64,000 nucleotides of DNA. Origin: Rhyacophila brunnea. Taxonomy: Eukaryota > Arthropoda > Insecta > Trichoptera > Rhyacophilidae. The translations under genes and the position numbers were made by a program. The notes beneath the pieces were generated by a model. The model saw nothing but the letters and a program-made list of their open reading frames with translations. It was not told where the DNA came from and did not search any database. The DNA lies in assembly GCA_022495005.1 (NCBI GenBank), contig JAGYXB010001324.1:1240001-1304000 (forward strand). Reading direction: 5' to 3'. This document shows, in pieces, positions 30,301 to 42,300 of the stretch (its first letter is position 1; every line of letters begins with the position of its first letter).

Positions 30301-33300
30301 GCTGTACACCCGAAACTGACATCCGCGAATCCACAGGCTTTCGATAATTTGACAGCTACACACTAGCGCATGCTAAGTCGGATAAGTATGTACGTGTCTA
30401 TATTTTAATAAGGGAAGATTTTTTGCGGAGCTGCCATACCTACCCGGAAGTGTTATATTTTGTACCAAATAAAAATGAAATGTGATGGTAATAGAATGTA
30501 GAAGCAGGGCACTAGTGGTTATGTGATGTCATATTATTTCTTTCTGCACGCAACCCCCGCCCTCTTGAATTATAATCAATAATGAGTGCGTGTGGTGCGT
30601 AATAGAATGGCGGCTGTTTCAAAAGCTTTGCTTTTAGTTTTCGAACGCAATTCAAATATTCTGCGACCACGAAAAAATTAGATAGCTATTGCTGAAACTA
30701 CCGATGGTATCTTCGTAATTTATTAATAATAATAATGTTGAAAGAATTAATGAGAACCCTAATTTTGATAGTTGTTTTTATTTTATAAAAAATAAAACAG
30801 CAATAACCAAAATAAGATTATTGACAATACATTTCAATTATTCTATATATATATATATATATATACTGAATGAAAGCATCCCCAAGCACTTGTAATCTTA
30901 CACGAGAATAATTTTGAATGAATGTCTGATTTTTCGAAAAATCAGTGGTGAACAACAAGTGACATCGTATTGATCAAAACCTGTGTCAACCTTTAGGATT
31001 AAAATAAATAAAACGGGTTTTCAGTTTTCTGAAAATATTGTCTCTGGTTTTGAGAAATAGTTTTCGCATTTTATATTATAACCTAACAGCGAGGGTTTTT
31101 CTTGGAGCGCAGGAGACGCTTGTTTCAAAATAGATCCAAAATCTTAAAACAGATGCGTATTTTTTACAATCTGAGAAAATCCTTACAGCAATAGTATATT
31201 TAACGCTTGGTGGTGGGTTAACGCACAGGTTCCATTTCGCAAGGGGGTTGCCAAACATGTCATAAAATACGACAGAAATGTAAGGTGAGGTAGTTAACGG
31301 AAATTAATTAAATGCAATAAAACAAAATTTGTAAATTTTATACAAATTATTAAAAATGTACACACTTTTCCTTAAGGGGGGACATGCTCGGCGTAGGTCA
31401 AAATGGAGTTTTTATTGCATTTTCAAACCATGATCCTGGACATTCCTTAAACGTTGTAGATAATCTATTTATATAATTTTGAAGCCTTATTATCCTTTAT
31501 ATTTATTTTAAACATTTGATGACTGCATAAAGTATTTTTATTACATAAAATAGTATTCTTTAAACCTCTCGCTCTAATGTTTCCGGAATATAGTCATGTT
31601 TGGTACATGAATGTGCAATAGTGTTAAGATTTTTACATTTATTAATTTTTAAGCGCATTTATAAAGTATACATTATATTGATAATCTCTGTGATCCCAAA
31701 TTTGACAAGAATTAGGCATTTTATTATTCAAAAAATCGGCAAGATTAACGCATTTGAAGATGATTCTAAAGATACTTATTATAAGCTATGTCTTTGATCA
31801 TTCAAATGTGATAAACATCTTATGAATAATGATTGCTTTATAATAATTATTGACCCTAAGAATAAGGTAGTGTTTTTCTGAAATACGCCATTTCTTTTGT
31901 CATTCCCCAGTGGTTAAGCTACAACATACGGCCGTAGCCATAAATTGACAAACTATAATTGAAGTAGGGAGTAAAATGATGTTAACGCGCGTGTTTGAAC
32001 ATGTACCTAACCGATTTTTTAAAATTTTTTTTTAAACAGTAGTCCAAACACGCGCGTCAATATCATTTTACTCGCTATTTCAATTATAGTTTCTCAATTT
32101 ATGGCTACGGCCGTATGTTGTAGCTTAACCACTGGGGAATGACAAAAGAAATGGCGTATTTCAAAAAAACACTACCTTATTCTTAGGTCAATAATTATTA
32201 TAAAGCAATCATTATCCGTATAATGTTTATCACACTTGAATGGTCAAAGAAATAGCTTATAATTAGTATCTTTAGAATTATCTTCAAATGTGTTAATCTT
32301 GCCGATTTTTTTAATAATAAAATGCCTAATTCTTGTCAAATTTGGGATCACAGAGATTATCAATATAATTTTTTATCGTGAATATTTTACTAAAATTATC
32401 TCGTCATAAATTCGTGGGTCGGGATGTGTAGTCAGGTAAGTCACAAAACAGCAAAAATGAGATATGAATGCCACTATACTAAAAAAAAAAAAATCTTTCG
32501 TTTTGTGTAGTCAGGTAAGCCGTACGTCTCACCATTGGCGAGATGCAGTTTCAGTAAAAACATATTTTTTATTTTACGGGGTGTGTACACAGTTAAGTCA
32601 CATGAGTAGTCAGATAAGTCAACGTTTTGTGTGACTTACCTTACTACTCATAGTTGGCTTACCTTCAAACGTCATACCTACTCAGTGTTGCTTTTGGTGA
32701 ATCTAACGTATTTTTAAAGATATTTTGAGAAATTTTGAAAAAAAAATAACAACAGAACCTTAGTAAAATAGTCATATTATAATGAATTATGACTTATATA
32801 AATAAGTATGTGTATTATTTGTAAATAATAAAAAATATACCAAATTTATCGAATTTGATTTATTTAAATATATATAAGGATATTACACAATATCCAAATA
32901 AATAATCTTGCTTCTAGGTTCAACCACATACTCCAATAACTTGTATGTTGACGATTCATTGATAGCATAAAAGATCCTGATTTTAATATTCAAGAATTAT
33001 TACAGTCTAATTTACCGACATTGAAGAACCACGCCCTTCATGCTCAAATAGTGCTTCCACGATTACACATCACAACGATGTTTTAACCTGTTACCCTCGT
33101 TCTCGATTGAGAAGTAATAATCACCAAAAATTTAACTTAAGGGATGATACAAAGCCTTCAGAAATGATAAAAATGTTGCACGAAATACTGGCAAAAGTTA
33201 CACAACATGTACCTATAATGGAAGTTATAAATACGAAAAAAAGTTGTGTCAGACAAAGCGAACAGGAAAACAACATTTTCGCCAAGTAACAGTTCAATAT

Positions 33301-36300
33301 TATTTGACTGTTGAACTGTTACAGAAACCAATTTGTAAAGGATGTACACTAAAAACATTACGTGAAAGTCACATTTTTTAAAAATATGTTTTGAGAAAAA
33401 AACGTGCGACTACTTCCGGTATACTTATTCAAGAAGATGCAAGAGGAAAAATATCTCTAAAAACAAAGATAGCGAAGAAGATAGGCAAATAGCAAAGACA
33501 CATATACTCTCAATTCCATCATTATGAGAGTCATTACTCTAGAAGGGACTCTCAGAAAATACTTACCGCCACATTTGACAATAACTGTGATGTATTCTCA
33601 ATAGTTGAAGAGTATTTGCTCTAATCCCATCAATATTCGTTTATACGCAGAAATATTTCATGGCATGAACTTAACATTCAAACGGCCAAATAAGGATACT
33701 TGTCAAAAATGCGATAAACTTAACTTAATTAAGAATTCCACCAACGATGAAGAAAGAAATAAAAATCGTGAGGAATTGAAAGAGCATCATGACGAAGCTG
33801 ACTTTGCATATTCAGCTAAAAGTTGTGATAAAGAGTACTTGCAAGATTCCTCTTGCCAAATTGTAACATTTGACATGCAGCAAAGTTCCTGGCCTTTTAC
33901 AAACGACATTTGACAGTGCATGATTGTGATAATATCCAGGGATATTGCTATGTATGCCATGAGACTCTTGCTAATAGAGAAGCTAACGATATCGCTTCAT
34001 GCCTGTTCAAATACCTAACCAAGGGAATACATGATAATATTAAGCATGTGATCATGTATTCTGATAGATGTGCGGGTCAAAACAAAAATAGCCACGTAGC
34101 TGTAATGCGAGACTTTAAACAAAATTGATCACACTTTTTAGTCCCTGGCCACACACATATGGAGTGCGATAGTGACCATCGTATAATTGAGAAGAAAAAA
34201 AAGACATTTAGTGGAACGATCGAACATCCTCTTGATTGGGCCAAATCAATGTGTGAGGTTGCAAAGAAAAATCCTTTTAAAGTCACTGAAATGACTCGTG
34301 CAGATTTTTTTAACTACTCGAATCGATTAAAAGGACCATTGCCACTCAAAAAAATAGACACAGATGGGAATAAGTTTGTTTGGAGAGATGCTAAGTGGCT
34401 TCAATTTAACAAACACAAACCGGGAATAGTGAAATTTAAAAGAACTCTCGACGAGACGACTGCATTTTAACAAATTTCATATATAAGACGAGACAAGACG
34501 AAAGATTTGATAGACTTACTTCCATACATTTCATCGTATTATAGAGAATTTGGGAGTCACTTGAGACATCTGAGATAGTCAGTGATATTTAACCTGATAC
34601 CACTGAAGAAATCCATACTGAAGTTTAATGATAACGATGAACCTTTATAATATTCAGGTTTGTGTGCCTTTTCACTACTTAAATAACATTAAAGTAAAAA
34701 AAAAAGTTATAAAAATGCTACTTTTAAATTTATATAATATTTTGTTCAATAAACCAATAAGATTTATGTATAAAATGTGTGTTTTATTGCTAATATTAGT
34801 CGGATTAACATGGAAAAATAACAATATTACTTTGTGCATAGTAAGGTAAGTCAATCGTTTTTTGTGCAATTCCAGTTAAGTCAATTCCCCTTTTTTTAAA
34901 CCAATTAAGTTTTAATGAAACAAAATAGTTAGAATACTTCTAGGACAATTAATTGAAAGCCAATTACATGTACTTTGATTTGTTATCCATAAAAAAACAT
35001 AACTATAATTAGGGGAATGTGGGGAATTTTTTGAACTTTGTTTTTGCTATATCTCAAAATGACAATTTGTGACTTACCTGACTTCACATTTGAATAAGAA
35101 AATGCCTAATTCTTGTAAAATTTGGGATCACAGAGATTATCAATATAATTTTTTATCGTGAATATTTTACCAAAATTATCTCGTCATAAATTATACTAAT
35201 GGTTTTATAAATGCGATTAAAAATTAATAAACGTAAAAAATCTTAACACCACTGCACATTCATGTGCCGAAATATGACTATATTCTAAAACATTAGTGCG
35301 ACAGGTTTAAAAGAATACTATTTTATGTAACAAAAATACTTTATGCAGTCATCAAATGTTTAAAATAAATATAAAGGATAATAAGGCTTCAAAATTATAT
35401 AAATAGATTATCTACAACGTTTAAGGAATGTCCAGGATCATGGTTTGAAAATGCAATAAAAACTCAATTTTGACCTACGCTGAGCATGTGGGCCGTTAAA
35501 GTTCATTTGGAATAATTTCTATTGTAGGGAGGGTGGAGATCAGTCAGCGTTTGGTGTCTCCACGTACTTTAAGCCGCCACTGCTAACTTCAATTCATGGA
35601 CATATATGATTGAAGTGAAATTCATGTATGAAAAATAAATTAGAAGTTCAAGACCCTAATATCCTTTCTCAGCTTATTAAAACTATCTTTAAATAGCTCG
35701 GAAAAATAGAAAAATATACCACTTTAAAAATACTTAGGAGACATATAATAAAAAAAAAAATGCAGTTATAATCTATGACAACCAGGGAACACAAAAATAA
35801 GGGAAATGGGTGACCTTCAGGGTGAGGCTGTAAGAAGATTAAATTTTTGAGTGTGGAAATATGGGACATAGTTACATTTGTATTATATTATAAATTAAAG
35901 TTTGTCACGTTAAAGAAACGCGTATTCAATATTGGTAATATTTGAGGACACTCGGTGCGCTTTGCATTTATTGTGTTTTATGGCCTGACCATGGTGACTA
36001 GCTTTTACATCTCTATCTTATTATGTAATAATATATTCTGTGATAGCAATGCAATGTCCATCCCCGTGTTTTATAATAGCTGAAAAGTTGATGGTTGGTA
36101 AACAAAAAAAGATTTAGATTCAGATTGTAGCTGGATTTCAAGTTTGACGCTAAACAAATTGTTGATAGGTAATTTATGCTTTTTCATAAATGTTTACAAT
36201 ATAGACAAAATGGCACAGTTATTCTGTCTAATAGATATAATGAAATATTATATGTTAGGAAAACATTACCTTGGACATCTTTAAGAAATCGTGCAGTAGT

Positions 36301-39300
36301 TGTATGTCCGCCTAGTTCAGCCAGCAGAAGAGAAGTGAGTCCACCCGCATCTTTGACGATCAGTGAAGCACCTGCAGCAATGAGCTCCCTCACATTTTCT
36401 ATATATCCTCTTTCAGCAGCAATATGCAGCGGTGTCTAAAAAAATAATAAAAGGTTAATAATAAACTCATCCTGACTATAAAAACTAGTGAAAAACCTAC
36501 AATTCAGTAACACAGTTCCGTTTCTTTTTCCATGTTCGTTCCTCAGGTTGAGCTTGCAGACACCATGTGGTGCCTCTACGAATCCCTGTCCATCGTCAAT
36601 CTTATCGTGACTTCCAAAATCATGACAGCACCTGTAGTTTCGCCGTATACACCTTGTGGATTGCATTTAGTGGTCTTCCAGAACATTTGGTATCCAATAT
36701 TGGCTTGATGGAAAGACCTATCTTAACCGGATAACTGCCGCCAGCGTCTTAGCATGCTTTTCTATTCCGAGAACAGACGGCGGGCCAAGCAAAATGCGCG
36801 TGCAAAGACGCTCCACTTGAAACGCAATATATCGGTTGAGGTCAATGTTTTAAATAATTCAATCACATTGCCCACACAGCGACATCTCTTAGGATCATGG
36901 TGTAATACTTACATTTGACAATTTCTATATTATCATCAACGAAACGTCAATTTTAAATAAAGCTTTCTTGGGTTACCGAAACGCGTCACTAGTAGGGTTG
37001 AGCCACGGATCCGATATTTATCAAATCACACGCCGGGATTCCCGTTTACTTATAGTAGACGCAATCGACATATATAATTATGGTTCGCTTATGCATACGA
37101 GAAACGGCGAATACTGAATATACACTAATACTCAATGGGAGTGACACATCTTGGAATACATACCAGTTGAATATTAGAAGTCGTATTTGACGTATCTAAT
37201 TCGGTTTCGCGGCTGAAATATTTTCACATTATAATTCATTTCTTTTATGATAGTTTTATAATAATTACTTTTAAACTTTCTGCGTTTTTATTCGTAATTT
37301 ACGGGTGCTGTGTCGGTAACTGTTTATTTTATAAGATATTAGTGTCGGGACTTATTTTATTCGCATAGTGTTTAACTTATTTGACTTTTTTGTAATAAAT
37401 CTTTATATAATAAGTCAAGTTTCTGGGATATTTGAACTTTTTTACATATACATTTTTTAATCTTCTTCCTAATCAAAATGGAAGGAACACAAAGTACATC
37501 AGAAAATGTCGAGCAGGCCTCACTGTTGAATCGGATGACAGTGATTTTGATGTAGATTATGATGAAGAGGAACAAGATGTTTTGATTCCCAGTGCATATG
37601 AAGCTGCATATTGTAGAATTACTTCTCATACATAATCACATTCTCATCTCTATTGTGTAAGTGTTGTGACAACCCTGACATTTAGTGAAACATTAAGTTT
37701 GATTTATTTCAATAAATGACGGCGTAAATGGACACATCGCGTATTAATTTGGTAAGTTTATATGATATAGTATTAATATAATGCCAAAAAAAGTATTTTT
37801 ACTAAGGTTTATTGTTTCAAAGAAAATCGCGGCCCTCCGTATATGGCCATACTAATACCTCCTGGCATAGAACAGGTTAAGGCATATGTGTCGCTGAGTT
37901 TAAAAACCCGCGGGATTTGATAGACACATTGATTTTGTTTCATAAATGACAGTTAATCGTAGTGGCCTTTGAAAGAGGCGATAAAATTTTCATATAGTGA
38001 TTTTAATAACGAATACAACGATATATAAATCTTAATTATTTCAAAAAAGTGTTATAGCGGGTTATGAAACTCAGCGACACATATGTGGTACGTGGCTAAG
38101 CCAGATCCAATGCCACAACCTCTCATGTTAGATGTGATGGGATGCTGCATGGTAATTTCTGAGAAAGTCATGCCACCGGATACCCAGTATCCGCTGAAAG
38201 TGTCTGTTTTCGAAGCTCAGCATTTGGTTGCTCTCTGTAAGTTACTTTAAGAGATTCAAGAGGGGGTATTTGGTTCAGACTAACTATAATTGGAAGTTCC
38301 AGACATTCCGCATTGAGTTGAATGCACCAACGATCCTCCAGGTATTTAAATATGTCGACAATCTTAATGTTCCGTCTATCACTAATGAAATAGTATATTT
38401 AAGGTGCCATTCCACATGACTTTGATATAGATTGCGTTTATACAACACCACATTTTTATTGACCCTCAACTGGAATTATGTATAATTCGGAAATACCAAA
38501 AAAAATACATATCATTAAAAATATGGTGCATTAGATTTCGGTCAGTGTGCTTTACCAACGTATCTATGTACTTATGTTTAATAAAGAATGTTAGATTTTT
38601 AAATCTTGTGAATTATTCGTTGAATATTAATATTATATTAGTTGAATATATTAAGACTAATTTTGTCCTAATATAATATGTTAATGTTACAGTCTGCACA
38701 TGTGATTAAACTACATCATTGCATTTGTAGCTGTACAAAGTTAAGGCTCACTTTAGTTTTTCAGAAAAGGACAAAAAAATGTATTAGTAATAATGATTGT
38801 ACTATAACTATGGTAAAGTTTCATAATTAACTATTATTTTGAACCATTTTTACATGCTATTTGATGATTTTATATTTCTATGACATGAAAATATCGTAAA
38901 TAATTCAGATTAATTATTAAATCTAGTAAGAATCTAAAAATTTGGTAATTGTAGTATGAATTTATGTTTGATTAAAATCTGAGACTATATAAGGAGCAAA
39001 CATTCAAAAAGTGATTTGTCACACATTTTGAAAAATGCCGTTTATTGTCAATTCTGATAGTCCATATTTAAATCTATGAAAGGAAACCAGAATCAGTGTT
39101 CAAAGAACCTTTTATCCTATAAAAAAATATAATGCCTTGATTTTCATTCAAATAGTGTTTTGCCCACAAGTTTCATGCAAATCGTATTTTGTCCAAATTT
39201 CAAATCAAAAAATGAACCACTTCCGCGAATTTTGGATTATACAAAATACCAAGTTTAAAATTCTTTCCTTAAACAGTTTTATAATAAAAAAACCATTTTG

Positions 39301-42300
39301 AGTACAATATGTTTTTCTTGATTATCTCAGCTCAACATCTGTGTGACAAATCACGTTTTGAATGTTTGCTCCTCATATTGTATTCGGTACCAATTCAGAA
39401 TTTCAAAGTTAATAGGTCTATTATAATTGTTCACCTGTAAACATTCTATATTATAGGAGTTATACTATACAGCAGCGCTGTCCAACTGGCATCCCGCCAA
39501 TTTTTTTTTGCAGCCCGTGAGCTATACAGCAAATTTTTCATCAAACATTGGGGAGAGAATTACCCATCATACATTAAAATATGAAAACGTTTCATTATAA
39601 TACTAAATATAAAAAATACTTCTTCAAAAGAAAGAAATATACTTGCCACAACAAATGTTGATATTGACATAAAAGATATTGTTGCTCAACAACTAAGGCC
39701 ACAATGGTCCCATTAATTAATAACATATAAGTACGTATAAGTATAATCTTTGTTTTTTAATTTTTTTCTTCTTAATAACTATCTTTCTTAATAACTTTTG
39801 AATTGACATTAACTGACTTTTCATTTACCTATCCTTTTTGGCCCCGAAATGTTTGCTAAACAAAAAATGGCCCGCGGCCTAAAAGAGGTTGGACGTTGCT
39901 ATACAGCAAAGAGATGAATTAAAACAATGAAAATAGTTTCAATAATGCAATAATAATTTGTCTAACTCGACAAGTTCTATAGAGATTTCATGTATTTAAA
40001 CATCGATAACATGAAATCCATGAAGTACATGAAAATTGAATAAGTACCTTGCAATTGTCTCGTGGGCCACAAGCTTTGTTAGGATCTGCACCGGCCTGAA
40101 GTAATACTGTCAGGCACCGAGACTTCTCGCATGCAGCAGCGGCGTGCAAAGCGGTTCGTCCCCATCCATCGGGTGCATCCACTAGGCCACCTTCTCCGCC
40201 TACTAGATCTTCTGCTAGCTCTGCATTATCCCAGAGAGCAGCCTGTGTAATAACATGAAATAGTGAGGAGGTAGGAGGAAGAGCAACTTAATGTACATTA
40301 GGTGGTTTATCAGTCATTTACATATTTCATTGATATACAAAGCTGTAACTATTACCATAAGTACAGAAAATAAAATATAAACAAGTATTTATTCTCCATG
40401 AATTACCATTGCTATGTTGCCGCCATGATATTTCAGAACACGACTTTTACAGTCGAGCTGTTCTTCAATCTGTGTCCTTAATTGAGTTTAATCGCTGTGT
40501 TGTTCTAAAACCTTATTTAATAATAATATAATATTGACTCCCATATTAAAAAAAAAAAAAATTAATAACATTCATTCAGGTGTAATGCCACCATGTAAAA
40601 TAATACATAGCACATAATATGATACTGATTTATAGTGGAGTTCTCATGGTTTTCCTGGATTAGTTGTCCGCCATCAACTTCTAAATATTCGAGACGATTA
40701 AAAGATTTTATGTGAAGTATTAATAGTGCTCAGTAGGGATTTCAATCCCAGGATCTCGAACTATTTTCGATACCTATGAATCCCGGGATTGGTAAACATA
40801 ATCCCGAAATCTTCAGGATTGATTTTTTTATCAATTTTTATGGAAAATAAAATAAAAACTAAAATATAACAGAAAAAATACTTTTAATAACAAATAACCA
40901 CATGAGAAATAAACTGAGTGAATGAAGTTTGATTTATTACCCATGTGTAAGTTGCCAATTAATTTTATTTTTTCACATAGATTAATAAAAATGAGAAAGA
41001 TTGGAAAAAAACAATGCTTCGCACTTTTAACAAAGTAATTCCACCATGATCTCATACGTTTTACGGCTGTTTCATATTTGGCTGACTAATTAGATTTATG
41101 AAGCGGAAAGGCCATACACCATGATTTGCTTTAGGTACTATTTTAAATCTCGCTAACCCATTCATTAAGTCTTTACTATCAGAAACAGCAATCTCACAAT
41201 AAATTCACATTATTATTTATATTACAATATTATTTGCTCCATTAACGCTTTCGCTGCTGAATAGATAATGAGATTTTAATTGCCCCCTTTAAAATGCACG
41301 TTAATTACATCGATCGGCCGCCTGGTCATTACGCACCGTGTGCGTCTTCCGCGTCCAAAGTATTAAACTTATGAATTTCCAAGATTGAACGTATACAATA
41401 TTAACAATAAATGTCAAAAATATGTAGTATTAATCATACTAGATTTATTTTTGACCGATTTTATCAATGTTCTTTGTAAATATAAAAATTTTATATTAAC
41501 AATGGAAAAAAATGCCAATCCCGGGATTGTCAAATTGTAATCCCAAAATCCCGGGATCAGAATTTTGGCTCGGGATTGGATTCCCTAGTGCTCAGTATAT
41601 AAATAAGTTTGTTTAGTGCGGATAATTGACGTGCAGAGGATTAAGTGAGTACAAGTGACATTGATTGAAAAATGAGTTTTGAGCAGTTTTCAATACACCG
41701 CACATCTATTTTTGCATGAAACAGGATTCAAAAATGTAACTGTTAAGTATCAAATGTTATAAGAATTTTATGTCTAACATTGGATCGCAGTAGAACCTTG
41801 ATTATCTGGACTGATTGGGGATGAAGATAGTACAGATCAGGATTTCCCAAACTATGTTTCGCGGAAAACTGGTATTCCGCCGAACGTGAATAGGTGTTCC
41901 GCGAATTTATCAGAAGAGTACCCAAGTGTGTCAAAATAAGCTATTATTGTTTTACTTCCGTTAACTATGACATACAACATGAAGCAGGATTTTATTATTA
42001 TGCAGCAGCGAAGACAAATTACAGGAACAGGCTCGACGCCCCACCAGATATAAGAATTCAACTTTCTAAGATTGTGCCTGATATCAAGAAGAATTGCAAT
42101 TCAAGGATCCAAAGTCATCGAAGTCATTAAGAACTTCATTCACTAATATTTTATGTGTTATGTTATAAAAATAATTACTACAAGTAAATAAACGATTTTT
42201 GTTGTTTCTATTTTTTTTTAAATTTATCAATTATGTATTATTTACTTACCCTACAAAATAAACAAGATATTCCGATAAAATTTCAGGATTTGCGCTCCAT

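Larger units (their letters stand above)
31376..35495. mobile_element. piggyBac-like foldback element carrying an inserted transposon
   Basis: TTAA borders (31372-31375, 35496-35499) and the same ends as 5552-6011 (inner words ATGCTCAGCG/GTAGGTCAAAAT). The body is one large palindrome centred near 32015. Its two halves include matching copies of GGATCACAGAGATT, CTACGGCCGTATGTTGTAGC and CACTGGGGAATGAC. The right half is split by the element at 32425-35088. Without that insert the foldback would be about 1.4 kb. Confidence 0.8.
1643..36269 (-). other. 34.6-kb intron 3 of the ankyrin gene, transposon-filled
   Basis: This is the interval between exon 3 and exon 4, whose phases (1 to 1) join directly, so no exon needs to be missing. 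It contains most of the mobile elements listed separately below, on both strands. Subintervals without a listed element are AT-rich and show nothing I can name. Confidence 0.7.
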
